DNA of 64,000 nucleotides. Source: Lysobacter sp. Root916 (lineage in GTDB: Bacteria; Pseudomonadota; Gammaproteobacteria; Xanthomonadales; Xanthomonadaceae). This document shows, piece after piece, positions 49,760-59,000 of the stretch. The notes beneath the pieces are model-generated. The model saw nothing but the letters and a program-made list of their open reading frames with translations. It ran no database searches and had not been told where the DNA came from. Numbering within the stretch: the first letter of the stretch is position 1; each line of letters begins with the position of its first letter. The DNA lies in assembly GCF_001429785.1 (NCBI RefSeq), contig NZ_LMJF01000001.1:1257546-1321545 (forward strand). Reading direction: 5' to 3'. The position numbers and the translations under genes are program-made.

Positions 49760-50218
49760 TTAGGGTTCGGCCGCCTCGCGCCGGGACGGCGACGGCGCCT
49801 CGCGGCGCAGGCCCTCCAGCATCAAGGCGTTCACGCACTCCAGATGTTCGCCGGCGATGCGCCGGCACAGGCGCGCCCAGCGCCGCTGCTCGCCGGCGTT
49901 GCGTCCGGCCTGCTCCGACTGCGCGACGTGACGCTCGATCTCGCGCGCCAGCCACAACAGCGTGTCGCCGTTATCGCTCTCGCGTTCGGCCAGCTCCGGC
50001 AAGCTGGGTTGGCGCCGCATCGACACCGCCAGCGCGCAGGCCGCGGCCGCGATCAGCAAGGCCAGCGCCGCGGCCAGACCGGCCGCCACGGACGAGGCAT
50101 CGGCCCAGTCCGCGCGCAGCGGCGACGCCGGTTCGGCCGCCGCGACCGCCACCAGGGCGGTGGTGTCGGATTCGCGTCCGGGCGCCTCGACCCGCGGGTC
50201 CGGCCGGCCCATCGGCAT
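49760..50218 (-). CDS. One-span membrane protein, unknown
   Basis: The 152-residue product has a short N-terminal segment, one hydrophobic helix (VAAGLAAALALLIAAAACAL) and a cytoplasmic, charged, helical C-terminal part with RESDNGDTLLWLAREIERH and AGEQRRWARLCRRIAGEHLE. I do not recognise a family. The ATG shares one base with the stop of the small HTH gene upstream (TGATG), so the pair is coupled. The kinase gene follows 56 bp on. A role as a signalling partner is an inference from position only. Confidence 0.65.
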   Translation of the reverse strand: MPMGRPDPRVEAPGRESDTTALVAVAAAEPASPLRADWADASSVAAGLAAALALLIAAAACALAVSMRRQPSLPELAERESDNGDTLLWLAREIERHVAQSEQAGRNAGEQRRWARLCRRIAGEHLECVNALMLEGLRREAPSPSRREAAEP

Positions 50219-50484
50219 CAGCCCCGCCCGGCCCGACGCGGCAGCGCCATCAACTCGACCGCGCTGACCCGCCCGGCGCAAGCCTCGGCCATGCGCAAAG
50301 CTCGGTTGCGCGTAGAAACGAAGCCACGAATACGCATTTGACGCAGCATTTCTGTGGACACACCGGCGGCCTTGGCCGCCAACCCGACTGTCGCGAAGCA
50401 GGCGACATAACGCTGGATCGGGTTTTCGCGGGAATTTCCGCCTTCCGCGCTGGCGGCTGGTACTGCACGAGCTGTATCGGCCAC
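50218..50484 (-). CDS. Small Cro/YdaS-like HTH protein
   Basis: The 88-residue product contains a helix-turn-helix of the Cro/YdaS type: RYVACFATVGLAAKAAGVST then EMLRQMRIRGFVSTRNRALR and a closing AGRVSAVELM. YdaS/Cro proteins are phage-type repressors read from sequences with this closing segment. A GTG at 50484 after AGGGATGTC is the best start. It is divergent from the short HTH gene at 50670, like the cro/cI pair of temperate phages, and is followed by the coupled membrane gene. Confidence 0.75.
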   Translation of the reverse strand: MADTARAVPAASAEGGNSRENPIQRYVACFATVGLAAKAAGVSTEMLRQMRIRGFVSTRNRALRMAEACAGRVSAVELMALPRRAGRG

Positions 50485-50669
50485 GACATCCCTATCGTCG
50501 TCTACGCCACCGCAATATACAACTTGAAATAGCGAAATACAACACCCAAAAAGTGTGATTCGTTTCCACAAGATGCGCAAGAATGAGTTGCGCTCTCCCG
50601 CGCAAGAACGAGTGGACACCCGGTGACGGACAACCGATCGAGCCTGGCAGGACGCACAGGCGGTACCGC
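50485..50669. promoter_or_regulatory. Divergent control region with two direct-repeat pairs
   Basis: This 185-bp AT-richer region separates the two HTH genes. One pair of 12-base direct repeats, GCAATATACAAC (50512-50523) and GCGAAATACAAC (50532-50543), has a 20-base period (10 of 12 identical). A second pair, GCGCAAGAATGAGT (50575-50588) and GCGCAAGAACGAGT (50600-50613), has a 25-base period (13 of 14 identical). They are likely operators of the flanking regulators. Confidence 0.55.
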
Positions 50670-51041
50670 ATGAGCAATACACCCCACGACGAATTCGCCC
50701 GCCGCCTGCATCAGGCGCTGGATTTCTCCGGCTTCGCCAAGGGCCGCGCCCGCACCGGCGCGCTCGCCTCCTACTACGGCGTCAGCCGCGAGACCGCGCG
50801 CAAATGGCTGATCGGCCTGGCCCTGCCCGAGTTGGAGCGCATGCTCTCGATCGCGGTGCAGCAGCATGTGAGCTTCGAATGGCTGGCCACCGGCCGCGGC
50901 ACCATCGAAGGCAAGTCGCTGTCGGTGCGCGACCAGACCACCAAATACAGCGACCCCGACGAACTGCGCCTGATGGGCCTGATGCGCAAGCTGTCGCGCA
51001 AGAAGCGGCGCGCCCTGATCGAGCTGCTGGACGGCCATTGA
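50670..51041 (+). CDS. Short XRE/cI-like HTH regulator
   Basis: The 123-residue protein has an N-terminal helix-turn-helix: LHQALDFSGFAKGRARTGAL followed by ASYYGVSRETARKWLIGLAL and a region WLATGRGTIEGKSL typical of cI-type repressors. It lacks the C-terminal peptidase S24 domain and autocleavage site, so it should not respond to RecA. Its C-terminus is a basic helix (LMRKLSRKKRRALIELLDGH). It faces the Cro/YdaS-like gene across the repeat-bearing gap. The start at 50670 is the first ATG of the conserved part; a longer frame starts at 50583. Confidence 0.78.
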   Translation: MSNTPHDEFARRLHQALDFSGFAKGRARTGALASYYGVSRETARKWLIGLALPELERMLSIAVQQHVSFEWLATGRGTIEGKSLSVRDQTTKYSDPDELRLMGLMRKLSRKKRRALIELLDGH

Positions 51042-51495
51042 GCCAGCGCGGGGCCTGACCGGCGCGGATCGCACCTCCCTCCCATCGGCACGACGGCCGT
51101 TGCGTCGAGGCTGCGCCGTGCGCGTCGCATGGGGCGAGATCAGGCGCGCAGTTCCGCGCGCGGGACCGACCACGCGGCCGCGGATAGGCACCGGCATCGC
51201 GGGCGCGTCGTATCCGGACACGACGCGATCGCGACGCGGCTCGTGGCCTGCGTCCGCCCCTGCGTCAGGGTCCGTCGCCCGCCTATCTCAGCATCCACAC
51301 CTGCGCCACATTTCGCCCGGACTTAACGCGCCCGGATCGAGTCTGTGCGGGCCGCACCGCTCGACCGCCATCGCACCGGCCACCGCACGGATCCGCTCCC
51401 CGCCGCCTACGGCTCGACCGATGTCCGCCCGCCAAGGCCGCGCCGACCGGCCCTGCCGGCACACCGTCGGCGCCCCCAACGTCAGGAGAGCGATC
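51042..51495. other. 454-bp gap, no gene seen
   Basis: Between the cI-like regulator and the hydrolase gene I see no convincing frame, repeat or terminator. Open frames here are continuations or antisense of neighbours with an Arg/Pro-rich composition. Confidence 0.6.
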
Positions 51496-52188
51496 ATGAG
51501 CGGCAAGCCCACGGTGGTGCTGGTACACGGTTTCTGGGGCGGCGCCGCCCATTGGAACAAGGTCATCCTGGAGCTCAAGCGCCAGGGCTATGGCTCGATA
51601 GGCGCGGTCGAGCTGCCGCTGACCTCGCTGGCCGACGACGCCGAGCGCACCCGCAAGATGGTCGCCCAGGTCGACGGGCCGGTGGTGCTGGTCGGGCATT
51701 CCTACGGCGGCGCGGTGATCAGCCAAGCGGGCAACCTGCCCAACGTGGTCGCCCTGGTCTACATCGCCGCCTTCGCGCCGGATGCCGGCGAAAGTCCCGG
51801 CGGCATCACCCAGGAGCACGTGCCGATCGCGGCCTCGAATCTGGCGCCCGACAGCGACGGCTACCTGTGGGTGCAGGCCGACAAGTTCCATGAAAGCTTC
51901 TGCCAGGACCTCACGCCCGACGAGGGCTACGTCATGGGCATCACCCAGAAGGCGCCGCTGGCCAGCACCTTTGGCGATGCGGTGAGCGCGCCGGCCTGGA
52001 AACACAAGCCGTCCTGGTATCAGATCTCCAGCCAGGACCGCATGATCGCGCCCGAGAACCAAAAGCGCATGTCGGCGCGAATGGGCGCGCGCAAGGTGAT
52101 AGAGCTGGCGGCCAGCCACGCCTCGCTGGCCTCGCAGCCAGCCGAAGTCGCCGCGCTGATCGACGAGGCCGCCCAGGCCACGGCCTGA
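51496..52188 (+). CDS. Alpha/beta hydrolase
   Basis: The 230-residue protein opens with KPTVVLVHGFWGGAAHWNKV (oxyanion HG motif) and has the nucleophile elbow VLVGHSYGGAVIS, so Ser near residue 75 is the nucleophile. A probable catalytic His is in LAASHASLASQP near the C-terminus. AGGAGAGCG precedes the ATG. It is close to the YdeN/salicylate-esterase-like group of small hydrolases. No signal peptide is seen, so it is cytoplasmic. The substrate is unknown. Confidence 0.88.
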   Translation: MSGKPTVVLVHGFWGGAAHWNKVILELKRQGYGSIGAVELPLTSLADDAERTRKMVAQVDGPVVLVGHSYGGAVISQAGNLPNVVALVYIAAFAPDAGESPGGITQEHVPIAASNLAPDSDGYLWVQADKFHESFCQDLTPDEGYVMGITQKAPLASTFGDAVSAPAWKHKPSWYQISSQDRMIAPENQKRMSARMGARKVIELAASHASLASQPAEVAALIDEAAQATA

Positions 52189-52243
52189 GCCCGCACGCCG
52201 CGCGATCTTGCCGATCGCGCGGCGTCTCAAACCGATCTTCGGC

Positions 52244-52807
52244 TTAGAGCTTGCCTTCCGAACCGGTGTAGCTGACGTTCCAGACCTTGCCCTTGTCGTC
52301 GACCATGCAGGCCCACGGCGCGTCGGCGCCCGGCACCTTGACCTTGACCCCGGTGCCGGCCTGACTCCACTCGGCGCTGATCACCGACAGGGTGTTCGCC
52401 TGGACGTTGGTGGTCTTGGCGACCGCGGCCAGGCAGGCCTTCTCGGCGGCCGGATGCGATTCGCGCGCGCCGGTCTTGGGCGCGGCCGCGGGCTGCGCGG
52501 CGGCGGCGGCACCGAGCTGGCACACGCCGTTAGCGCGGTTCTTGCCGGTGTAGGACAGGCTGGGCGAGCCGTCGGGATTGATGCTGATCGACAAGGTCAC
52601 GCCGCTGGTGGCGTCCTTGGCTTCGTAGTAGTTGTCGTTGAAGCGCTTGAGCTTGGTTTCCTTGCCGTTGATGTACACCGGGCCGCCTTCGTCGGCGTGC
52701 ACCGACAGCTTGCCCGGGCAGGTGCCGTTGAGCTGCGGCAGGCCGGCGTAGGCATTGCAGGCGAACAGGGACGCGGCGGCGGCGGTGGAGACGAGGATCC
52801 ATTTCAT
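52244..52807 (-). CDS. Secreted cysteine-containing protein, unknown
   Basis: The 187-residue product begins MKWILVSTAAAASLFACNAYA, a signal sequence that could be cut either after AYA or at the LFAC lipobox-like site. Two small beta segments follow, separated by an Ala/Pro linker (GAAAAAQPAAAPKTGARE): one with VYINGKETKLKRFNDNYY, the other with WACMVDDKGKVWNVSYTG. Four cysteines remain in the mature part. I do not recognise a family. It is convergent with the hydrolase gene. Confidence 0.7.
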   Translation of the reverse strand: MKWILVSTAAAASLFACNAYAGLPQLNGTCPGKLSVHADEGGPVYINGKETKLKRFNDNYYEAKDATSGVTLSISINPDGSPSLSYTGKNRANGVCQLGAAAAAQPAAAPKTGARESHPAAEKACLAAVAKTTNVQANTLSVISAEWSQAGTGVKVKVPGADAPWACMVDDKGKVWNVSYTGSEGKL

Positions 52808-53007
52808 CTTGGGAACTCCTTGGGTTGGGGGAAGCGCGTTGCGGCAATCGGACGCACGGAGCTGATGATGCCCGTGCACCCGCCAATGAAACCCGAACGT
52901 CGATGGCGTCGATGGCGGTGCGCGTATTTTTGCCATCTTGCCCACCTCGATCCGGTGAAAACTCGGTACGCATACTTCGGCGCCCGCCACGAACCGCACC
53001 GGCAAGC

Positions 53008-53766
53008 TCACACGGCGCTCGCGCTCGCGCCCAGCAGGCCGATACCGAACAGCGACCAGTCGTTGATCACATGCGCGCCGAACGACACCCACAGGTTCTT
53101 GGTTTTGAGATAGGCCAGCGTAAGCACCAACCGCGCGCTGCCGATCACGACCAGGCACTGCAGCAGGTTCCAGCCGTAGGTGGGCAGATGCAGCGCGCCG
53201 AACATGGCCGCGGTCGCCAGCCACGCCGCCAGCAGCGCGCGCGAACGCGACCAGCCCCGCTTGCTGTGCAGGTACCAGGTCAGCGCCAGCAAAGGCAGCA
53301 CGGTCAGCACTTCTTCGCCCAACAGTTGCGGCAGCGTCTTGAGAAAGAACAACGCGCGTTCGCCTGTGCCTTGCTGGGCCAGGATGGCGAAGGCCGGATT
53401 ACTGGCGACACCGGTCCCTTTCATGACCAGCAGGCCGACCGCCAGGCTGACCAGCAGATTGAGCGCGGCGAAGGCGAGCATCCACAGCAGCGCTCGCCAG
53501 CCGACGCGACGGAAGACGGCGGTCCAGTGATGCGGGGCGACGATCGCCAGGCCCAGCAGCGGAATCGCGAAGAACGCGACCGCGGGAATGAATTGGCCCC
53601 AGCCGTCGCGGAACAGCGGGATGGGCGCCGCAAGCACTGCGAAGCCGATCGCGACCATGAGCAGCACGAACAGCCACTGCGCGCCCGAAATCGCGACCGG
53701 CCTCGCGTTGTAGTAAGGAAAATCGTCGTTCGGATAGTCGCTGCGGTCTGGCGTGACTTCGGTCAT
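53008..53766 (-). CDS. CPBP-family intramembrane protease-like protein
   Basis: The 252-residue protein has about seven membrane helices and CPBP (Abi) motifs: GEEVLTVLP (EE of motif 1), MFGALHLPTY (FxxxH of motif 2) and SFGAHVINDW (HxxxD of motif 3). The Arg that follows EExxx in the usual motif 1 is replaced by Val, so activity is uncertain. CPBP proteins include the CAAX proteases Rce1 and bacteriocin-immunity proteins. The ATG overlaps the stop of a 50-residue frame upstream by four bases. Confidence 0.8.
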   Translation of the reverse strand: MTEVTPDRSDYPNDDFPYYNARPVAISGAQWLFVLLMVAIGFAVLAAPIPLFRDGWGQFIPAVAFFAIPLLGLAIVAPHHWTAVFRRVGWRALLWMLAFAALNLLVSLAVGLLVMKGTGVASNPAFAILAQQGTGERALFFLKTLPQLLGEEVLTVLPLLALTWYLHSKRGWSRSRALLAAWLATAAMFGALHLPTYGWNLLQCLVVIGSARLVLTLAYLKTKNLWVSFGAHVINDWSLFGIGLLGASASAV

Positions 53767-53915
53767 GAGCGCATTTCCGAATGGGCGTGAACCGAACCGA
53801 GCGAACGAATCGCGGCGCGCCAGGCGATACGCGTAGGCCTGCCTACGAGCTCCACGGGCGACCACCGCCCTGCCCCCACCTTCGCGCGCTTAAGGTCGAA
53901 CCGACTGCGGGTCAT
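53763..53915 (-). CDS. Possible 50-residue leader protein
   Basis: A short frame begins at an ATG eight bases after GGGAG and ends in a TGA that overlaps the CPBP start (ATGA). The product, MTRSRFDLKRAKVGAGRWSP at its start, is basic and polar with no signal or helix that I can name. The ribosome site and the overlap favour translation, while the sequence alone does not. It could instead be an N-terminal extension artefact of the downstream gene. Confidence 0.35.
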   Translation of the reverse strand: MTRSRFDLKRAKVGAGRWSPVELVGRPTRIAWRAAIRSLGSVHAHSEMRS

Positions 53916-54195
53916 GCGGACGTCTCCCTGAGCTCGTGGCGGACTCCGTCTGGGGTGGCACATCGGCGCACCGGGCCGCGCCTGCACCAGCGACAACCGC
54001 CCGCAGGGCTTTCGCACGCCCGACCATCGTCCAACGCAAGCCGCAACCGGAAACGGACAGCGAACGCTTACGACCCTAGCGAGGTGTTCCACGCAAGTCC
54101 AAGGCCGTCTCGCTTCATTCGGGGCGCGATCCGTGACTGGGGTCAGGATTCGGCGTTGGCGCAGCGCGCACCGGCGCCCTGGCCTCGCGCCTGTT

Positions 54196-54507
54196 CTACG
54201 GCAGCGTGAACTTGCGCATCGCGCGCAGCGGCCAGATCGAGGTGAAACTGGCGCCGCCGACGAGACGGAAGGCGGCCGACACGCCCTGCGCCACGCCCAG
54301 TGTCTCCAGCACGCTGCGGGCGCGCCGGAAAGAATGGCGCGGATCGGCCGTGGTCATGAACACATTGATCTCTTTCGGGCTGACGTCGTAGCCCTCCAGC
54401 TCCACGGTGTCGCCCAAGGCCGCCTTCAGCTGGCTTTCCAGCGTGGTCAAAAAGGTCTCGTCTGTCAGCGACTTGCGCCACAGCTTGATGATGAGCTGGT
54501 AATCCAT
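54196..54507 (-). CDS. Hypothetical protein, 103 residues
   Basis: The product begins MDYQLIIKLWRKSLTDETFL and has a strand-helix pattern (VELEGYDVSPKEINVFMTTA, then SFRRARSVLETLGVAQGVSA). It has no signal peptide or membrane helix. I recall similar short orphan proteins in xanthomonads, but no function. The message may be leaderless, since TATAAT lies only six bases before the ATG. It is the single gene in a 430-bp and 146-bp surround. Confidence 0.6.
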   Translation of the reverse strand: MDYQLIIKLWRKSLTDETFLTTLESQLKAALGDTVELEGYDVSPKEINVFMTTADPRHSFRRARSVLETLGVAQGVSAAFRLVGGASFTSIWPLRAMRKFTLP

Positions 54508-54513
54508 CCGCGC

Positions 54514-54519
54514 ATTATA
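54514..54519 (-). promoter_or_regulatory. Perfect -10 box next to the start codon
   Basis: On the minus strand TATAAT (54519-54514) is six bases before the ATG at 54507, so transcription would begin at or next to the start codon. No convincing -35 is seen. Confidence 0.5.
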
Positions 54520-54653
54520 GGCCTTACTCGCGCAGCGGCCTGGCGTTCTTCAGCGAAGCTGCCGGGCTTGCCAACGACCGGAGTTTCGCCCGCGAACATC
54601 GGCTCCCCGACGACCTGGCCCTGAGGCGGTCGTGGCGACCTTCGAAACACGCG

Positions 54654-55790
54654 CTACGCCGCCACGGCATGCCGCGGAAGATTGATCGTGAATACGCATC
54701 CGACGCCCGGCAGGTCGCGCACGCCCAGCGTGCCGTGATTGGCTGCCACGCCGCGGCGCGCGATGGACAAGCCCAGTCCCAAGCCGCTGCGATCCGCGGC
54801 GCCCTGCGTGAACGGCGTAAACAGATCTTCGGCGGCACCGGGTGCCAGCCCCCCGCAGTGGTCCTGCACGTCGATGAAGATGCGATCGGACAAGGCGTAG
54901 ACGTTCAGCACCACCTCGCTGCCCGGATGCGTGAACTTGAACGCATTCTGCAACAGATTGCCGGCGGCGGACAGCAACAGGTCGCGATCCACGTCCACCG
55001 CCAGCAGCGGATCGACATCCGATACGGTCAGGGAACAGCCGACGACCTGCGCTTCCAGCGAGGCCGATTGCTTCACCTCCGCGATGAAGTCGGCCAGCGA
55101 GAACAAACGGTGCTGAATCGGCAACCCCGCCGTCATCCGCACCTCCGCCAGCGAACGATCGATCAGATTGCCCAAGCCGACCAGCGCGCGATCCAGCACC
55201 CCGCCGGTCGCGCCCGACAAGCCCACGTTGCCTTGCTTGATGATGGAAAGGGCTAACGTCGCGGTGCAAAGCTGGTTGCGTAGCTCGTGCGCCAGGAATC
55301 CGAGGCGCTCGTTCAGATGCATGGCCTGGCGGTCGGCGATCACGAAGTCGCGTTGGTAGCCGAACTCGGTGACCGCATTGGCGATGGCGTTGTCCAGGCA
55401 GCGATTGAGAGTGCGGAATTCGTCGACTTCGATGGCCTGACCGCGTTCCATCGCCAAATCCGAAATCGATTGGCAAAGATCGCCGTAATCGTGCACCACC
55501 TGCTCGGCGGTGAAGCCGTGGCGCTGCAGCTCGCGGCCGTGCTGGGTGGCGGATTCGCCGATCTCCGACAAGTTCGGCTGTCCGCCGCCGGAAGGCCCCG
55601 AGACTTCCCGGCTGCGCATCGGCGTGGCGGTCTTTTCCACCACCAGCGTCTTGATCAGCTGATCCAGGAAAGTGCTGATGCCGTATGCGAGCTCTTCCTC
55701 GGACGCACCCGGCGTCCCGCGCTGAGCGACCTTCTCACGGCACCGTGCGATCAACTCGATCCGGTTCGCAGTGAGGAATTCGTGCATCAT
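54654..55790 (-). CDS. Soluble RsbRD-like sensor histidine kinase
   Basis: The 378-residue protein has no membrane helix. Its N-terminal half (MMHEFLTANRIELIARCREK, AYGISTFLDQLIKTLV, GFTAEQVVHDYGDLCQSISD) resembles the RsbRD N-terminal sensor fold. A HisKA box (RLGFLAHELRNQLCTATLAL) follows, then a HATPase (NLLQNAFKFTHPGSEV, VQDHCGGLAPGA, GLGLGLSIARRG). No response regulator is adjacent; it is divergent from the glucan synthase gene across 232 bp. The stimulus is unknown. Confidence 0.88.
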   Translation of the reverse strand: MMHEFLTANRIELIARCREKVAQRGTPGASEEELAYGISTFLDQLIKTLVVEKTATPMRSREVSGPSGGGQPNLSEIGESATQHGRELQRHGFTAEQVVHDYGDLCQSISDLAMERGQAIEVDEFRTLNRCLDNAIANAVTEFGYQRDFVIADRQAMHLNERLGFLAHELRNQLCTATLALSIIKQGNVGLSGATGGVLDRALVGLGNLIDRSLAEVRMTAGLPIQHRLFSLADFIAEVKQSASLEAQVVGCSLTVSDVDPLLAVDVDRDLLLSAAGNLLQNAFKFTHPGSEVVLNVYALSDRIFIDVQDHCGGLAPGAAEDLFTPFTQGAADRSGLGLGLSIARRGVAANHGTLGVRDLPGVGCVFTINLPRHAVAA

Positions 55791-56022
55791 GCCTGGACCA
55801 TACGCTATATGCGGCCATCCGCCGCACCGTTGATCGCGTAAGCGCGCCTACGGGCGGCGCAACCTGCATCCACGATGCATGGACCCACGATCGCTAGCGC
55901 GGCGATGCCGCGTGCGTTGCGAGCCCGCGCAGGCAAGCGACCGATCGATTTTCACCTTGTTGTACCGCGATAGATGCCAGGATCGAGGCCTCGGCGACTG
56001 ATCGCCCTTGTTTAGGTCTCCG

Positions 56023-59000
56023 ATGCCTCAGTTATGGAGGATGTTCAGTCATTGGTTGCGCCTGCGCAGGCGCCTATGGCGCTGGCGCCGCGAAGCGACC
56101 CAGCGCACGCTGACGTCCGAAGAACCCCTGCGATCGCAACTGTTCAACGCCGAGCAGATGGAACTGCACGGCCGCGCCCTGGCGACTTCGCACCGGCTGC
56201 ACGCGCGCGCCGGTCCGGAACTGCTGCTGCGTCGCCTGGAAGAGAACGAAGGCCTGCTCGACGACGCCTCCACCCTGCTCACCCGCATGGTGCAGGACGA
56301 AATGCGCATCACACCGGCAGGCGAATGGTTGCTCGACAACTATTACCTGGTGGAAGAACAGATCCACACCGCGCGCCGGCATCTGCCCAAGGGCTATAGC
56401 CGACAATTGCCCTCGCTGAGCCAGGGGCCCTCCAGCGGCCTGCCGCGCGTCTACGACCTGTCGCTGGAAGCCATCGCCCACGGCGACGGCCGCATCGACG
56501 CCGAAACCATCGGCCGCTTCGTCGCCGCCTATCAGTCGGTCGCCCCGCTGAAGCTGGGCGAGCTGTGGGCCATCCCGATCATGTTGCGCCTGGCGCTGCT
56601 CGACAACCTGCGCCGCATGGCCGTGCGGGTCATGCGCGACGGCGCCGACCACCGTCTGGCGCGCGAGTGGGCCGATCTGCTCAATCGCACCGCCGCCGAC
56701 AACCCCAAGGACGTGGTGCTGATGGTCGCCGACATGGCGCGCTCGCAGCCGCCGCTCACCGGCGCCTTCGTGTCCGAGCTCACGCGCGGGTTACAGGGCC
56801 GCGGCGGCGCGTTCTCGATGCCGATCACCTGGCTGGAACAGTGGGTCGTCGACGGCGGCCAGAGCATCGAGGAACTGGTGCATTTGGAAAGCCAGCAGCA
56901 AGCCGCCGACCAGGTTTCGATCAGCAACAGCATCGGCAGCCTGCGCTTCCTGGCCACCATGGATTGGCGCGAGTTCGTCGAAGACATGAGCGTGGTCGAA
57001 CATCGCTTGCGCGAAGACCCCGCGGGCACCTACGCCCTGATGGACTTCAGCACGCGCGACGGCTACCGCCACGTGATCGAGAAGATGGCGCGCCTGAGCG
57101 GCGCCAGCGAACCGGAGGTCGCCGAGCTGGTACTGGGCCTGGCGCGTTCGCGCGCCGCAGCGACCGCACCCGACGACACCCAGGCGCATGTCGGCTACTA
57201 CCTGGTCGACGACGGCGTGCCCCTGACCCGGGCGGCGGTGGCCGCGTCCGGGCCCGAGCGCCGGCCCTTGCGCCTGCGCCCCGCGCGCATTCCGCTTGGC
57301 GCCTACCTGGCGCCGATCGCCGCCGTCACCGGCCTGTTCGCATGGGGCCTGCTCTCGCACCGCTCCGAACTGCCGCAGCACCCGGCGACGCTGTGGCTGT
57401 TGGCCGTGCTGGCGGCGATCGCCTACAGCGAACTGGGCATCGCCCTGGTCAACTGGATCGCGACCCTGCTGGTCGCGCCGCGGCCGTTGCCGCGCATGGA
57501 CTATTCCGAGGGCATACCGGCGCAGGCCCGCAGCTTGGTGGTGGTGCCATGCATGCTCAGCAGCGCCGACGCGGTGGACAGCCTGGCCGAGGGCCTGGAA
57601 GTGCGCTTTTTGGCCAATCGCGACCGCCACCTGCATTTCGCCCTGCTCAGCGATTTTCTGGATGCCGACCAGGCCAGCCTGCCGGCCGACGATGCGCTGC
57701 TGGCGCGGGCCGCGCAGCGGATAGCGACCCTCAACGAGCGCTATGCGCCCGAAGACGGCGACCGCTTCTTCCTGTTCCATCGCGCGCGCCAGTGGAATCC
57801 GCGCGAACGCCGCTGGATGGGCTACGAACGCAAGCGCGGCAAGCTGGCGGCGCTGAACCGCCTGCTGCGCGGCGGCGCGCAGGACGAGTTCCTGCGAGTG
57901 ACCGGCAACACCGAGGCGCTGAGCCAGGTGCGTTACGTGATCACCCTGGACACCGACACCCGCCTGCCGCGCGACGCCGCGCGCGAGTTCGTCGGCACCC
58001 TCGCGCATCCCTTGAACCGCGCCCGCTACGACGCCCAGCGCGGCCGCGTGGTGCGCGGCTACGGCATCCTCCAGCCCAGCGTGGGCACCAGCCAGAGCGG
58101 ACGCCGCAGCACCCGCTACGCGCGCATGTTCGGCAGCGAACCGGGTATCGATCCCTACACCCGCACCGTATCGGACGTGTACCAGGACCTGTTCGGCGAA
58201 GGCTCCTTCGTCGGCAAGGGCATCTACGACGTCGACGCCTTCGAAGCGGCGCTGGCCGATCGCTTCCCCGACAACCGCATCCTCAGCCACGATCTGCTGG
58301 AAGGCTGCTACGCGCGCGCCGGACTGGTCAGCGACGTGCGCCTGTTCGAGGACTACCCCTCGCGCTACGCCGCCGATGCGAAGCGGCGCTACCGCTGGAT
58401 ACGCGGCGATTGGCAACTGCTGCCCTGGCTGCTGCCCTGGGTGCCGCGCGCGCAGGGCGGCTACGAGCGCAATCCGCTGTCGTGGCTGTCGCGCGGCAAG
58501 CTGCTCGACAACCTGCGCCGCAGCCTGGTGCCGGCCGCCGCCACCGCCCTGCTGCTGTGGGGCTGGCTGTACTCGGCGCATCCGCTGGCCTGGACCGGAT
58601 GGCTGCTGTGCCTGTGGCTGCTGCCGGTGCTGCTGCCGGCGGTGCGCGAAGCCTTCGTCGTGCCGGTGGATATGCCGCTGGAGAGCCATCTGCTCAGAGT
58701 GGGCAAGTCCACGCTGTTGCAATTGCAGCGCGCCGCGGTCGGCCTGGCCTGTCTGCCCTACGAAGCCCTGCTGAGCCTGGGCGCGATCGCGCGCACGCTG
58801 TGGCGGCTGACGATCAGCCGTCGCCATCTGCTGCAGTGGAATCCGTCCAGCGAGGTCGAACGCAGCCTGGGCAGCGGCATGGGCGCGGAGTTGCGCGGCA
58901 TGCTCGCCGCGCCGCTGTTCGCCGTCGCCGCGGCGGCGTTGTTGGTCGCCGTGCGGCCCACCTCGCTATGGCTGGCCCTGCCCCTGTTGGGCTTGTGGCT

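Noticed and set aside
50218..51041. Integrated prophage
   Set aside because: Only the regulator-like genes are present; no integrase, structural or lysis genes or attachment repeats were seen.
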